A stretch of DNA of 64,000 bases from Treponema sp. JC4 (GTDB taxonomy: Bacteria > Spirochaetota > Spirochaetia > Treponematales > Treponemataceae), in NCBI RefSeq assembly GCF_000260795.1, contig NZ_AJGU01000004.1, positions 62,001 through 126,000 on the forward strand, written 5' to 3'. Position numbers and translations under genes: made by a program. Positions 6,172 through 16,979 of the stretch are shown here, piece after piece (position 1 is the stretch's first letter; every line of letters begins with the position of its first letter). The notes beneath the pieces were generated by a model. That model ran no database searches, was not told the DNA's origin, and saw nothing but the letters and a program-made list of their open reading frames with translations.

Positions 6172-9100
6172 ATGTTCGCAAAAACACGGACTATCAACCG
6201 TCAGTACATCGGTAAAGACATCCAGACTGTAATGGATGTGCCAAACCTTATTGGAATCCAGACATCATCTTATGAAAGCTTTCTTCAGTCAGAAAGACTT
6301 AAGAACGGCGAAAAGCTTTTGAATCAGGGACTTCAGGACGTTTTCAATTCTACTTTCCCTATTGAAAGCCCAAATGGCGACATGTCATTGGAGTATGAGT
6401 TTTATGAGTTGGATTGGGCAAACCTTAAATTTTCAGAAATTGAGTGCAAGCAGAAAGGTGTAACTTACTCTGTTCCTTTAAAAGCCCGAATTAACTTGAA
6501 TTTCCTTCAGACAGGAGCAATCCTTCAGAAAGATATCTACATGGGAGACATTCCGCTCATGACAGACCGTGGTACATTTATTGTAAACGGTGCTGAACGC
6601 GTAGTTGTTTCTCAGATTCATCGTTCGCCTGGTGTAATTTTCTGCCACGACAAGGGTGTTTACTCATCTCGTATCATTCCTTACCGCGGATCTTGGTTGG
6701 AATTCGAAATTGACCAGAAAAACGAATACATTTATGCAAAGATTGACCGCAAAAAGAAAATCCTCGGAACTATTTTCCTCCGCGCACTTGGTTATTCAAC
6801 TCGCGAAGAAATTATCCGCTGCTTCTACGATGTAGAAGACGTTGAGGTTAAATCTGACAACGACAGTAAAGAAGCATTGTTCGACAAGGTTCTTGCTTCT
6901 GCTGTACTTATTAAAGATGAAAACGGCGAAGAAAAACGTCTTTTCAATGCCGGAACTCGTCTTAAGGCTCACGATGTTGATGACCTCGTAGCTAACAAAA
7001 TCGAAAAAATCACTGTAATCCGCTTTGATACACGTGCTAATCCTTTGAACAAGGAAGAAAAGAACAATTCTCTTGATTCTCAGATGATTATCAACTGTTT
7101 CGACCGCGAAGAGGCAAAATTCGTAAAAGAAGGTTCTATTGATAACGAACCAACTAAGGAAGATTGTCTTGCAGCTGTTTACGCAGTTCTTCAGCCTGGT
7201 GAACCAATGACAGTTGAATCTGCAGAAAAAGATTTGACTTCTATGTTCTTCTCTGAGCGCCGCTATGACCTTGGTCGTGTTGGTCGCTATAAGCTCAACA
7301 AAAAATTCGACTACTCTGATGATGTAAAAGACTTTACTTTGATTAAAGACGATATCATCAACACAATGAAGACTTTGATTAAAGTTTACATTGGTGACGA
7401 GCAGATTGACGATATTGACCACTTGGGTAACCGCCGTATCCGTTCTGTTGGCGAACTTATGACAAATCAGCTTAAATCTGCATTTGCCCGCATGGAACGC
7501 ATCGCTAAAGAGCGCATGAGCCTTAAAGAAACTGATACAATGAAGCCACAGGATTTGATTTCTATCAAACCTATTGTAGCTGCAATCAAAGAATTCTTTG
7601 GTTCTTCTCAGCTTTCTCAGTTCATGGATCAGATCAACCCATTGGCTGAACTTACACACAAACGTCGTCTTAACGCTTTGGGACCTGGTGGTCTTTCTCG
7701 TGACCGCGCCGGCTTCGAAGTTCGTGACGTACACTATTCACACTACGGACGCATGTGTCCTATTGAAACTCCTGAAGGTCCGAACATCGGTTTGATCGTT
7801 TCTCTTGCTATGTACACAAGAATCAACGATTACGGTTTCCTTGAAGCTCCATACCGCAAGGTTGTAGACGGAAAGGCAACTAACGAAATCGAATACCTTT
7901 CAGCTATTGATGAAGATAAATACTACATCGGACAGATTGTTCCTGGTATGAAAGAGGATGGAACATTCCCAACAGAAACAATTTCTTGCCGCAACCGTGG
8001 TAACTATACTCAGCGTTCACCAAAAGACGTTCAGTACATCGACGTTTCTCCACGTCAGGTAATTTCTGTATCTGCATCTATGATTCCGTTCCTTGAGCAC
8101 GACGATGCTAACCGTGCGCTCATGGGTTGTAACATGCAGCGTCAGGGTGTACCTTTGCTCTTCCCAGAACCACCTCACGTAGGAACTGGTATGGAAAGAA
8201 AATGTGCTTACGATTCAGGTGTTCTTGTAAAAGCTAAGCATGACGGTGAAGTAGTTTACGTTTCAAGTGAACTCATCAAAGTTAAGACAGAATCTGGTGC
8301 AATTGATGAATATCCATTGCTCAAATACCAGAGAACTAACAACGATACATGTAACCACCAGCGCCCAACTGTTGGAGTAGGCGAAAAAGTTAAGGTAGGA
8401 AGCGTTCTTGCCGACGGTCCTGCAACATTCAACGGTGAAATGGCTCTTGGCCGCAACATTCTTGTAGGATTCGTTCCTTGGAATGGTTACAACTACGAGG
8501 ATGCTGTTTTGATTTCACAGCGCGTAGTTCGCGAAGACTGGTATACATCTATCCATATTAAAGAATTCCAGGTTGAAATCCGTGAGACTAAACTTGGTCC
8601 AGAGCGCATTACACGCGATATTCCTAACACTGCAGAAAAGGCTGTTGCTAACCTTGATGCTGAAGGTATTATCCGCATTGGTGCAAAAGTTCGTTCTGGT
8701 GATATTCTGGTTGGTAAAGTTACTCCAAAATCAGAAACAGAAACAACTCCAGAATTCAATCTTCTCCGCTCAATCTTCGGTGAAAAGGCTAAAGAAGTTC
8801 GCGATTCTTCACTCCGCGTTCCACATGGAATTGAAGGTGTTGTAATCGATATTCAGCAGATGAGCCGCCTTGAAGGTGATGATTTGAACCCAGGCGTTGA
8901 TAAGGTAATTAAAGTTCTTATCGCTAACAAGCGTAAGCTTCGTGAAGGTGATAAGATGGCCGGACGTCACGGAAACAAGGGTGTTGTTGCACGTATTCTT
9001 CCTATTGAAGACATGCCTTATCTCGAAGACGGTACTCCACTCGATGTATGTTTGAATCCACTTGGTGTACCTTCGCGAATGAACATCGGTCAGATTATGG

Positions 9101-9714
9101 AGTCTGAGCTTGGTATTGCAGGTAAATACCTCAACCAGTTCTTTGAAGCACCTGTATTCCAGTCTCCAACTCAGGAGCAGATTGCAGACAAGCTCGAAGA
9201 AGCAGGTCTCCCTCGCAGCTGTAAACAGATTGTTCACTCAGGTCAGACTGGTGAACCATTCCATAACCCAATCTTCGTTGGTGTTATCTACTTTATGAAG
9301 CTTCATCACCTTGTTGATGATAAGATGCACGCTCGTTCTACAGGTCCTTACTCGCTCGTTACACAGCAGCCACTTGGTGGTAAGGCTCAGTTCGGTGGTC
9401 AGCGTCTTGGAGAAATGGAAGTTTGGGCTCTCGAAGCTTACGGTGCTGCAAACTGTCTTCAGGAAATGATGACAATCAAATCTGATGATATGAACGGTCG
9501 TTCAAAGATTTACGAATCTATCGTAAAAGGCGATCCTTCATCACCAATTGGAATTCCAGAATCATTCAACGTATTGGTTCAGGAAATGCGCGGTTTGGCT
9601 CTTGATTTCACTATTTATGATGCTAAGGGTAAACAGATTGCTCTTACAGAACGTGATCAGGATTTAATTGATAAAGCAGCTTCCGGATTTGATAAGGAGG
9701 ACAAGAATGCGTGA
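6172..9714 (+). CDS. rpoB: DNA-directed RNA polymerase subunit beta
   Basis: The 1180-aa catalytic subunit has the rifampicin pocket motif [12 protein letters not shown], then [18 protein letters not shown], the GPNIGLI motif, and the C-terminal [20 protein letters not shown]. Residue 501 is Asn where E. coli has Ser531, and residue 488 is Ile where E. coli has Asn518. Asn at the Ser531 position is the change reported for naturally rifampicin-resistant treponemes. Start ATG follows AGGAGAAGCTG. The gene overlaps rpoC by 8 nt. Confidence 0.99.
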   Translation: MFAKTRTINRQYIGKDIQTVMDVPNLIGIQTSSYESFLQSERLKNGEKLLNQGLQDVFNSTFPIESPNGDMSLEYEFYELDWANLKFSEIECKQKGVTYSVPLKARINLNFLQTGAILQKDIYMGDIPLMTDRGTFIVNGAERVVVSQIHRSPGVIFCHDKGVYSSRIIPYRGSWLEFEIDQKNEYIYAKIDRKKKILGTIFLRALGYSTREEIIRCFYDVEDVEVKSDNDSKEALFDKVLASAVLIKDENGEEKRLFNAGTRLKAHDVDDLVANKIEKITVIRFDTRANPLNKEEKNNSLDSQMIINCFDREEAKFVKEGSIDNEPTKEDCLAAVYAVLQPGEPMTVESAEKDLTSMFFSERRYDLGRVGRYKLNKKFDYSDDVKDFTLIKDDIINTMKTLIKVYIGDEQIDDIDHLGNRRIRSVGELMTNQLKSAFARMERIAKERMSLKETDTMKPQDLISIKPIVAAIKEFFGSSQLSQFMDQINPLAELTHKRRLNALGPGGLSRDRAGFEVRDVHYSHYGRMCPIETPEGPNIGLIVSLAMYTRINDYGFLEAPYRKVVDGKATNEIEYLSAIDEDKYYIGQIVPGMKEDGTFPTETISCRNRGNYTQRSPKDVQYIDVSPRQVISVSASMIPFLEHDDANRALMGCNMQRQGVPLLFPEPPHVGTGMERKCAYDSGVLVKAKHDGEVVYVSSELIKVKTESGAIDEYPLLKYQRTNNDTCNHQRPTVGVGEKVKVGSVLADGPATFNGEMALGRNILVGFVPWNGYNYEDAVLISQRVVREDWYTSIHIKEFQVEIRETKLGPERITRDIPNTAEKAVANLDAEGIIRIGAKVRSGDILVGKVTPKSETETTPEFNLLRSIFGEKAKEVRDSSLRVPHGIEGVVIDIQQMSRLEGDDLNPGVDKVIKVLIANKRKLREGDKMAGRHGNKGVVARILPIEDMPYLEDGTPLDVCLNPLGVPSRMNIGQIMESELGIAGKYLNQFFEAPVFQSPTQEQIADKLEEAGLPRSCKQIVHSGQTGEPFHNPIFVGVIYFMKLHHLVDDKMHARSTGPYSLVTQQPLGGKAQFGGQRLGEMEVWALEAYGAANCLQEMMTIKSDDMNGRSKIYESIVKGDPSSPIGIPESFNVLVQEMRGLALDFTIYDAKGKQIALTERDQDLIDKAASGFDKEDKNA

Positions 9715-12700
9715 TGTACAGGACTTTGACAGTCTTAAGATAAAATTGGCTTCACCAGAGACTATTAAATCATGGTCTTACGGTGAGGTAAAAAAGCCAG
9801 AGACAATTAACTACAGAACTCTCCGCCCAGAGAAAGACGGTCTTTTCTGTGAAAGAATCTTTGGTACAACAAAAGAGTGGGAATGTTACTGTGGTAAGTT
9901 CAAGTCTATCCGTTATAAGGGTGTAATTTGTGACCGCTGTGGTGTAGAAGTTACACACTTCAAAGTACGCCGTGAACGTACCGGACACATTGAACTTGCA
10001 GCACCAGTAAGCCATATCTGGTACTACCGCTCAGTTCCTAGCCGCATGGGTCTTTTGCTTGACCTTCAGGTGGCAGCTCTGCGCCAGGTTCTTTACTATG
10101 AAAAGTACATCGTAATTGACGCTGGTGATACAGACCTTAAAAAAGGTCAGCTTTTGAGCGAAGAAGAATATCAGACAGCATTGGAACACTATGCTGGTTC
10201 TGCTTTCACAGCTGACATGGGTGCTGAGGCTATCAAGACTATGCTTGAACGCCTTGACCTTGATGAACTTGCAGCTGAACTTCGTGCAAAGATGATCGAA
10301 AAAGGTGCTAAATCTGATAAGCGCCTTCTTCGCCGTATTGAACTGGTTGAAAACTTCCGTGCGTCAGGAAACAAAGTTTCTTGGATGATTTTGGACGTTA
10401 TCCCGGTTATTCCTCCTGAGCTTCGCCCTATGGTTCAGCTCGATGGTGGACGCTTTGCTACATCTGACTTGAACGACCTCTACCGCCGTGTTATTAACCG
10501 TAATAACCGTCTTAAGAGACTTCAGCAGCTTTCTGCTCCTGATATCATCATCCGTAACGAAAAACGTATGCTTCAGGATGCAGTTGACGCTTTGTTCGAT
10601 AACACAAAACGCAAGCGCGCAGTTAAGGGTGCTTCAAACCGCCCTCTTAAATCAATTTCTGACCTCCTCAAAGGTAAGCAGGGACGTTTCCGCTTGAACC
10701 TTCTTGGTAAGCGTGTTGACTACTCAGGACGTTCTGTAATCGTTGTAGGTCCAGAATTGAAGCTCTGGCAGTGTGGTCTTCCAACAAAAATGGCTCTTGA
10801 ATTGTTCAAACCATTCTTGATGAAAAAGCTTGTTGATAAAGATGTTGTATTCAATATCAAAAAGGCTAAGATGCTCGTAGAATCTGAATCTCCAGAAGTT
10901 TACGCAATCCTTGATGAAGTTGTAAAAGAGCACCCTGTTATGTTGAACCGTGCGCCTACACTTCACCGACTTGGTATTATGGCATTCGAACCTGTACTTG
11001 TAGAAGGAAAAGCTCTTAAGCTTCACCCTCTTGCTTGTAAGTCATTCAACGCCGACTTCGATGGTGACCAGATGGCTATCCACGTACCTCTTACTCAGGC
11101 TGCACAGATGGAATGCTGGACTTTGATGCTTTCTGCACGCAACCTTCTTGACCCAGCTAACGGTAACACAATCGTTGCTCCATCTCAGGACATGGTACTT
11201 GGTATTTACTACATGACTGCTATCAAACCGAACGCAAAAGGAACAGGAAAACGTTTCTCTACTCCTGATGAAGTTCGTCTTGCTGCAGAACTTGGAAATA
11301 TTGACTGGCAGGCTCTTATTAAAGTTCCTGCTCCAAAAGATTCATTCAACTCAAAGGCTCTTAAAGTTAAGGGTGACGAAGGATTCGTTTCTGGAACTCA
11401 GGACTTTAAAGAAGGTGATTTGATTGAAACATCTGCAGGTCGTCTTGCATTCAACGAAGCAATGCCAGAAGGTGTTGAATACGTTAACCGCCAGATGTTC
11501 GATAAATCACTCAAGAAGATGATTGAGTACGTTTACCACAACAAGGGTTCATGGCTTACAATCCAGATGCACGATGCAATCAAGGATGTAGGTTACAAGA
11601 ACGCTACTTTGTACGGTGCAACACTTTGTATGGATGATATCCTTGTTCCTGATGAAAAGAAGGAAATGATTAATACTTCTAACAAAGAAGTTGAAGATAT
11701 CATCGCTCAGTACTCTAAGGGTGTTATTACAGCAGAAGAGCGTTACAACCGTGTATGTAACATCTGGGCTCGTACTAACGAAAAACTTACAAACCTTATG
11801 ATGTCTAATCTTGAAAAAGATAAAGACGGTTTCAATACAATCTGGATGATGGCTAAATCTGGTGCCCGCGGTTCTCGTGGTCAGATTTCTCAGCTTGCCG
11901 CTATGCGTGGTTTGATGACTAAGCCTAACGGAGATATTATTGAACTTCCAATTCGTGCAAACTTTAAGGAAGGACTTTCGGTTATCGAATACTTCATTTC
12001 TACTAATGCTGCACGTAAAGGTCTTTCGGATACAGCTCTTAAGACAGCCGATGCCGGTTACATGACTCGTCGTCTGGTTGATGTTGCTCAGGATGTTGTT
12101 ATTAATGAAGAAGACTGTCAGACAATTAACGGTATTGATTATGCCGCAATTAAAGACGGTGATGATATTAAAGTACATTTGGCAGACCGTATCGTAGGTC
12201 ACTACACAATCGAACGTGTCGTTCATCCAGTAACTGGCGAACTCCTTTGCGATGTAAACCAGTACATTGATGATGACCTGGCTCAGAAGATTGAAGCTGC
12301 CGGTGTAGAAAAGGTAAAACTCCGCACTGTACTTACCTGTGAAGCTAAACACGGTATTTGTGTTAAGTGTTACGGTAAGAACCTTGCACGCAACAAGATT
12401 GTTGAAATTGGTGAAGCAGTTGGTATCGTAGCTGCTCAGTCAATCGGTCAGCCTGGTACACAGTTGACACTTCGAACATTCCACTCGGGTGGTGCTGCCG
12501 AAATGACAACTGATGATAACCACATTGTTCTTAAGTTCAACGCCTTCCTTAAAGACATTTCTGGAACTCACGTTGAAATGAAGAACGGAAACTGGCTCTT
12601 TACTCGTAAGGGTAGCATGACTGTTATCCGCATTTTGGACGAAGTAAAAGTTGGTTCTGGTGACAAAGTTCTTGTTGAAGACGGAACAAACATCATGCGT

Positions 12701-14020
12701 GGTACTCCAATCCTTAACCAGGGTGGAAAAGAAATCGCTGCTGCTGTAACTGGCCGTGTAATGCTTAAAGACGGAACTCTTTACCTTGTAAGTAAAGATC
12801 AGAAGATTGAAATCGTAAACGGTTCTACAATCTATAAGAAGGCTGGAGATTTGATTAAGAAGGGTGAACCTCTTGGTGAATTCGACCCATTCTCTGACCC
12901 AATTATTGCTGAACAGAACGGTTTCATCCACTTTGAAGACGTACTTGTTGGTTCAACTTTGGAAGAAAAAGTTGACTTGCAGACTGGTTCAAAAGAGCGC
13001 TACATCACAGATCTTCACCTTGATGTAAAACAGCCTCGTATTTTGATTACTGATGAAGCTGGTAACGAACTTGGAACTTACTACCTCCCGGCTGGTGCTC
13101 TTCTTCTTGTTGAAGATAAAGCTCCAGTTGAAGCCGGAGTTATCCTTGCTAAGATGCCAAAAGCTGCTCAGAAATCTCAGGATATTACTGGTGGTCTTCC
13201 ACGTGTATCTGAATTGTTCGAAGCCCGCAAACCTAAGAACCCTTGTGTACTTGCACAGATTTCTGGTCTTGTTAAATTCAAGGGAATTACAAAAGGTAAG
13301 CGTATCGTAACTGTTGAAGACGAGTTCGGAAAAGTATTTGAACACCTTGTTCCAATGACAAAACGAATGATCGTTCGCGATGGTGACCATGTTGAAGCAG
13401 GTGAACAGCTTTGTGTAGGTTCTCCAAACCCACAGGACGTTCTTGCAATTCTTGGTGAAAACGCACTTCAGAACTACTTGATGGACGAAATCCAGGACGT
13501 TTACCGCGCTCAGGGTGTAGACATCAATGATAAGCATATTGGTATTATCGTTCGCCAGATGCTCCGCAAGATTGAAATTGTTGCCGTAGGCGATACAAAA
13601 TTCATCTTCGGACAGCAGGTAGATAAATACAAGTTCCACGAAGAGAACAGACGTGTAATCGAGGAAGGTGGTCAGCCAGCTATTGGTCGTCCAATGTTCC
13701 AGGGTATTACAAAAGCTTCTTTGGGTGTTGACTCATTCATTTCTGCAGCATCATTCCAGGAAACTACACGTGTTCTTACAAATGCCGCTATTGCCGGTGC
13801 AACTGACGGTCTCCACGGAATTAAGGAGAACGTTGCTATCGGTCATATGATTCCGGCTGGTACTGGTATTAAGAACTACAAAGATATCAAACTCTTTGAC
13901 GACAGCGACCGCGACCTTGATGCTCAGATGAATGAAATTCTTGAGCGCCGCCGCCTGGAAGAAGAGCAGGAATCTCAGCTTGAAGAGCCTAGCTTTGTAG
14001 AGACTGAAGATAATGACTAG
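9707..14020 (+). CDS. rpoC: DNA-directed RNA polymerase subunit beta'
   Basis: The 1437-aa subunit holds the active-site magnesium motif [14 protein letters not shown], the N-terminal zinc site CYCGKFKS...CDRCG and the second zinc site [13 protein letters not shown]. The frame is open upstream to 9668, but AAGGAGG sits directly before the ATG at 9707 and the family begins with [17 protein letters not shown], so that start is used. It begins within the last 8 nt of rpoB, indicating coupling. An intrinsic terminator follows at 14037. Confidence 0.99.
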   Translation: MRDVQDFDSLKIKLASPETIKSWSYGEVKKPETINYRTLRPEKDGLFCERIFGTTKEWECYCGKFKSIRYKGVICDRCGVEVTHFKVRRERTGHIELAAPVSHIWYYRSVPSRMGLLLDLQVAALRQVLYYEKYIVIDAGDTDLKKGQLLSEEEYQTALEHYAGSAFTADMGAEAIKTMLERLDLDELAAELRAKMIEKGAKSDKRLLRRIELVENFRASGNKVSWMILDVIPVIPPELRPMVQLDGGRFATSDLNDLYRRVINRNNRLKRLQQLSAPDIIIRNEKRMLQDAVDALFDNTKRKRAVKGASNRPLKSISDLLKGKQGRFRLNLLGKRVDYSGRSVIVVGPELKLWQCGLPTKMALELFKPFLMKKLVDKDVVFNIKKAKMLVESESPEVYAILDEVVKEHPVMLNRAPTLHRLGIMAFEPVLVEGKALKLHPLACKSFNADFDGDQMAIHVPLTQAAQMECWTLMLSARNLLDPANGNTIVAPSQDMVLGIYYMTAIKPNAKGTGKRFSTPDEVRLAAELGNIDWQALIKVPAPKDSFNSKALKVKGDEGFVSGTQDFKEGDLIETSAGRLAFNEAMPEGVEYVNRQMFDKSLKKMIEYVYHNKGSWLTIQMHDAIKDVGYKNATLYGATLCMDDILVPDEKKEMINTSNKEVEDIIAQYSKGVITAEERYNRVCNIWARTNEKLTNLMMSNLEKDKDGFNTIWMMAKSGARGSRGQISQLAAMRGLMTKPNGDIIELPIRANFKEGLSVIEYFISTNAARKGLSDTALKTADAGYMTRRLVDVAQDVVINEEDCQTINGIDYAAIKDGDDIKVHLADRIVGHYTIERVVHPVTGELLCDVNQYIDDDLAQKIEAAGVEKVKLRTVLTCEAKHGICVKCYGKNLARNKIVEIGEAVGIVAAQSIGQPGTQLTLRTFHSGGAAEMTTDDNHIVLKFNAFLKDISGTHVEMKNGNWLFTRKGSMTVIRILDEVKVGSGDKVLVEDGTNIMRGTPILNQGGKEIAAAVTGRVMLKDGTLYLVSKDQKIEIVNGSTIYKKAGDLIKKGEPLGEFDPFSDPIIAEQNGFIHFEDVLVGSTLEEKVDLQTGSKERYITDLHLDVKQPRILITDEAGNELGTYYLPAGALLLVEDKAPVEAGVILAKMPKAAQKSQDITGGLPRVSELFEARKPKNPCVLAQISGLVKFKGITKGKRIVTVEDEFGKVFEHLVPMTKRMIVRDGDHVEAGEQLCVGSPNPQDVLAILGENALQNYLMDEIQDVYRAQGVDINDKHIGIIVRQMLRKIEIVAVGDTKFIFGQQVDKYKFHEENRRVIEEGGQPAIGRPMFQGITKASLGVDSFISAASFQETTRVLTNAAIAGATDGLHGIKENVAIGHMIPAGTGIKNYKDIKLFDDSDRDLDAQMNEILERRRLEEEQESQLEEPSFVETEDND

Positions 14021-14036
14021 AATATAGTTATTTAAG

Positions 14037-14074
14037 ATGCCCTCAGGTTTTAGGCCTGAGGGCATTTTTTTTTT
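14037..14074 (+). terminator. Terminator after rpoC
   Basis: An 11-bp perfect stem, ATGCCCTCAGG (14037-14047) with CCTGAGGGCAT (14055-14065), a 7-nt loop and a run of T (14065-14074). It closes the rpl-rpoBC transcription unit before a gene on the opposite strand. Confidence 0.92.
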
Positions 14075-14114
14075 GCGGCTGTAAAAATTAGATGAACTTT
14101 GAGAATTGCAGCTG

Positions 14115-15023
14115 TTATTCTTGCTGTTCTAATATTTTGATGAAATAACCATCTTTTTCAAATACTTTTTTTCCATAATTATAGCTAGCAGGCCATTTAT
14201 CTGTTCCAAAATAAATCGCAGCTACACATGGATCCTGATATTTACTTCCCGGATAGAAATCCAGAAATTTAATTCTTACTTTTGTAACGTTCTTGCCTAA
14301 TTGTATGCTTGTGAACTTTATCTTGTCTTCAATCGTAAATTTTCCTAATGATTCAGAATTGCTTAAATCAATAATTTCAATTGTTTTTGGTCTTGCATTT
14401 TGTTTCCATAAATGTTGGCGGGAAAAATCTATGAAGCCTGGTAAAATATGAATAGAACTGTGTTCATAAGTTAATTCAAAATCAATATATGGAGTTTTGT
14501 CATACTTAATATCAGGAACCCATGGCATACCAATGGTTCTGAAGCAATAATCTGATTCTTTTTCTTTTGCGACTGTCAAAACATTTTCAACTGAATAGAC
14601 GGTCTTATTGTTTTTTATTATTTCTGTAAGTTCAGATGAAGCTTTTATTGATTTTATACAATCGTTCTCTTTATATATGTCTATTAATTCTTTACGATTA
14701 TTATCGTTATCAAAGAATTCTACAGAAAAAATGTCTTCATTAAAATCCAGTAAGAATGTTCCATGTGATTTTTTTATAAATCTACCATAATAAGGATTTT
14801 CCTTAATGTTTAAGACGGGATAACCGTATTCATTTATAATTTTCTCAGGCCTGTCATCTGACCATAATTTCCCGTCCCATCCTAGAATATATATTTTATT
14901 TTCATAAACAAATAAAGCAGTTTCCAGATCTAGTTCAACAGAAAAATTATCCTTATCAAAGTCAAAACAAAATGCGTTTATAGTAAGTAAAATAAATATA
15001 ATGATGGAAATTATTTTTTTCAT
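14115..15023 (-). CDS. Secreted protein with a C-terminal NADase-type glycan-binding/discoidin-like domain
   Basis: The 302-aa protein begins MKKIISIIIFILLTINAFCF, a clear signal peptide. The C-terminal 120 residues (KTIEIIDLSNSESLGKFTIE... FTSIQLGKNVTKVRIKFLDF, then YPGSKYQDPCVAAIYF) resemble the sugar-binding-like fold where a YPG-KY-D-C-AEI pattern ends the domain. The middle is not recognised. It is on the reverse strand between rpoC and rpsL, genes that are normally adjacent, and is more AT-rich than its neighbours, so it looks like an insertion. Its ligand is unknown. Confidence 0.72.
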   Translation of the reverse strand: MKKIISIIIFILLTINAFCFDFDKDNFSVELDLETALFVYENKIYILGWDGKLWSDDRPEKIINEYGYPVLNIKENPYYGRFIKKSHGTFLLDFNEDIFSVEFFDNDNNRKELIDIYKENDCIKSIKASSELTEIIKNNKTVYSVENVLTVAKEKESDYCFRTIGMPWVPDIKYDKTPYIDFELTYEHSSIHILPGFIDFSRQHLWKQNARPKTIEIIDLSNSESLGKFTIEDKIKFTSIQLGKNVTKVRIKFLDFYPGSKYQDPCVAAIYFGTDKWPASYNYGKKVFEKDGYFIKILEQQE

Positions 15024-15048
15024 TTTTCTTTACCAAGTGCTCCAATGT

Positions 15049-15109
15049 ATTATAGCACAATAAAAAAGATAGATTAAACTTTTGCAGGGAATATTGCGGT
15101 AGGGGGGGG
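15049..15109 (-). promoter_or_regulatory. Possible promoter with an upstream homopolymeric G8 tract
   Basis: On the reverse strand TATAAT occupies 15054-15049, with a weak TTAATC 17 bp upstream (15077-15072). A G8 run (15102-15109) lies about 25 bp further upstream. Poly-G tracts near promoters cause phase variation in some treponemal surface genes; that this one does so is inference. Confidence 0.4.
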
Positions 15110-15125
15110 CTCTTATCTGGTGGGG

Positions 15126-15298
15126 GTGTCTTCCGGCGTAAGTTTTCACCGGCGGGAGAAACGCAGGGCCTGGTCGGCGTGAAGCCGACTGAGCGGCAGC
15201 GAAGCCGGAGTTGCGACTAGTAACGGCGACCCGCCTGGGATTTATCTAAAAATAACAATTTGGTTTCGGGTCGCCTGCCTTTCGTATTAACGAAAGGC
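15126..15298. repeat. GC-rich intergenic repeat with nested hairpins
   Basis: This island is much richer in GC than the AT-rich DNA around it. Hairpins are GTCGGC-GTGAA-GCCGAC (15173-15189), GGCGACCCG (15225-15233) with CGGGTCGCC (15267-15275), and GCCTTTCG-TATTAA-CGAAAGGC (15277-15298). The words TGAGCGG-AGCGAAG and GCGACCCG followed by GGGAT recur near 39.4 kb, so it belongs to a dispersed intergenic family. No reading frame is supported. Confidence 0.55.
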
Positions 15299-15401
15299 TA
15301 AAACCATTGATTAAAAATGTTTGCTCGCCTGAATTATCTAATATATAGAAGAAAAATGTTGAAATTTATTGAAAATTCAGCAAATTCATAAGGAAATTCA
15401 G

Positions 15402-15430
15402 TTGAATTCATTTTTTGAATTTTATATACT
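15402..15430 (+). promoter_or_regulatory. Promoter of rpsL-rpsG
   Basis: TTGAAT (15402-15407) and TATACT (15425-15430) with a 17-bp spacer. The predicted start near 15437 gives a leader of about 67 nt containing CCGG-GGTGCTGA-CCGG just before the rpsL Shine-Dalgarno. Confidence 0.65.
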
Positions 15431-15503
15431 CTTTAAACCTATCAAACTTTAGTTTTGAATTCTTTCCGGGGTGCTGACCGGAGTAAATATAGGAGATTAG
15501 GCG

Positions 15504-15878
15504 ATGCCTACAATTAATCAGTTAATCCGTCAGGGTCGTAAGTCTGCAGCTAACAGAACCAAAGCTCCCGCACTTGATTCTTGTCCGCAGAAACGTGGTG
15601 TTTGTACACGTGTAATGACTATGACACCTAAAAAGCCAAACTCGGCTCTTAGAAAGATTGCTCGTGTTCGTTTGAGCAATGGTATTGAAGTTACTGCATA
15701 CATTCCTGGTATTGGTCATAACTTGCAGGAACACTCAGTTGTATTGGTACGCGGTGGTCGTGTTAAGGACCTTCCTGGTGTACGCTACCATATCATTCGT
15801 GGTACAAAAGATACTCTTGGCGTAGAAGATCGCAAACGTGGTCGTTCTAAATACGGTGCTAAGAAACCTAAGGCTTAA
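15504..15878 (+). CDS. rpsL: 30S ribosomal protein S12
   Basis: The 124-aa protein lines the decoding centre. [13 protein letters not shown] opens it, and the streptomycin-contact loop [15 protein letters not shown] has the usual Lys residues, so no resistance change is visible there. AGGAG precedes the ATG. It is followed after 12 nt by rpsG. In most bacteria fusA and tuf come next, but here the pair ends at a terminator and tuf has its own promoter. Confidence 0.99.
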   Translation: MPTINQLIRQGRKSAANRTKAPALDSCPQKRGVCTRVMTMTPKKPNSALRKIARVRLSNGIEVTAYIPGIGHNLQEHSVVLVRGGRVKDLPGVRYHIIRGTKDTLGVEDRKRGRSKYGAKKPKA

Positions 15879-15890
15879 TGGAGGACTAAG

Positions 15891-16361
15891 ATGGGAAGAC
15901 ATAAGAAATCAATCGAACGTCCATTGATGCCGGATGTTAAATATAATTCTAAAGTAATTTCTAAGTTTGTTTGCCGTATGATGCTTGATGGTAAAAAAGC
16001 TACTTGCCAGAAAGTAATTTATGATGCAATGGACAAACTTAAGGCTAAAACAGAGAAAGATCCTCTCGAAGTTCTTTTGAAAGCTCTTGAGAATGTAAAA
16101 CCAATGGTTGAAGTTAAATCTCGCCGTGTTGGTGGTGCTACATATCAGGTTCCAATGGAAATCAGAGAGAGCCGCCGCGAAGCATTGGCTATGCGCTGGA
16201 TCATCGATGCAGCCCGCAACCGCAATGGTCACGGAATGGCTGATACACTTTCTGCTGAACTTTTGGATGCTTACAACAACACTGGTACAGCATTCAAGAA
16301 GCGTGAAGATGTACATAAAATGGCAGAAGCAAACAAAGCTTTTGCTCACTACCGCTGGTAG
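15891..16361 (+). CDS. rpsG: 30S ribosomal protein S7
   Basis: The 156-aa assembly-initiating protein of the 30S head binds the 3' domain of 16S rRNA. Signature segments are [17 protein letters not shown] and [20 protein letters not shown]. Length is standard, with AGGACTAAG before the ATG. It is the last gene before a strong intrinsic terminator, so fusA is not part of this unit. Confidence 0.99.
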   Translation: MGRHKKSIERPLMPDVKYNSKVISKFVCRMMLDGKKATCQKVIYDAMDKLKAKTEKDPLEVLLKALENVKPMVEVKSRRVGGATYQVPMEIRESRREALAMRWIIDAARNRNGHGMADTLSAELLDAYNNTGTAFKKREDVHKMAEANKAFAHYRW

Positions 16362-16390
16362 ACCTGGCTGCCTGATGGCGGCTTAAGAGA

Positions 16391-16426
16391 TGGGGACTTC
16401 GGGAAACTGAAGTCCCCATTTTTTTT
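16391..16426 (+). terminator. Terminator after rpsG
   Basis: TGGGGACTTC (16391-16400) pairs perfectly with GAAGTCCCCA (16409-16418), followed by T8. It separates rpsLG from the tuf-S10 operon. Confidence 0.93.
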
Positions 16427-16481
16427 ATCTATTTGAAATCCTTGTAATTTGTCGCAAAGGACGGAATTTTTTCATAAAGGG

Positions 16482-16510
16482 TTGAACATTTTTTTTAAAA
16501 ACTGTATATT
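16482..16510 (+). promoter_or_regulatory. Promoter of the tuf-S10-spc-alpha operon
   Basis: TTGAAC (16482-16487) and TATATT (16505-16510) with a 17-bp spacer. The predicted start is near 16517, which leaves an unusually long leader of about 460 nt before tuf. No terminator was seen from tuf to the hairpin at 31735. Confidence 0.65.
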
Positions 16511-16516
16511 TTCAAA

Positions 16517-16979
16517 TGTTCGGCTTTTTATGCATGCCGAAGGGTTCTTTGAGAGTCAGGCAGAAACATTAAAAATAATTAAGTAAAAATGTTATCTGGT
16601 GTGTCCGTAAAGCTAATCACATCCTTTTGTGGTTTTCAGGTTGCACGGCCCTAAATTTGTAATTTGTTACCGTTGGTAATAAAGATATAGACAATTTGTT
16701 TGGGTTTCTGACTAAGTCGCTAACGACTAAAACTCGAATATACCAAACCAGTTGTCAGTTGAAGAGATGATAATGATGGTGGTTACCGGGTTGCGGTTCA
16801 TTGAATAGATAATGAACTGAATCTTCTTCCTATCCGATTCCTATCTATCATTTATATAATCTTTCAAACATTGTGTCTGCGAATGAAGGCTTCCGCGTAT
16901 CGGAGGTTTTTCGTTCTGGCTTAAAGTGCGGCACATAAAAAATAAGTATGCCGGCGTTTGTACCGGCAAGGAGAAAAAC
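16517..16979 (+). promoter_or_regulatory. Long structured 5' leader of tuf with a terminator-like hairpin
   Basis: About 460 nt without a plausible gene. Visible structures are TTCGGC/GCCGAA near the start; a compound stem GACAA-GTTTGG / CCAAAC-TTGTC (16690-16756) enclosing AGTCG-CTAA-CGACT; a second domain GAAGA/TCTTC (16761-16826) enclosing GTTCATT/AATGAAC; CTTCCG-CGTAT-CGGAGG followed by T5 (16890-16911), an attenuator-like hairpin; and TGCCGG/CCGGCA (16949-16968) directly before the tuf Shine-Dalgarno. It may sense EF-Tu or ribosome supply; no named RNA family is recognised. Confidence 0.5.

Noticed and set aside
11549-12352. Reverse-strand frames of 100-310 codons opposite rpoB and rpoC
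   Set aside because: All are shadows of strongly codon-biased genes (few TTA/CTA/TCA codons on the sense strand); their products are Phe/Asn/Cys-rich and resemble no protein.
15024-15503. A gene hidden in the GC-rich island before rpsL
   Set aside because: No frame with a start, ribosome-binding site and useful length crosses the hairpins.
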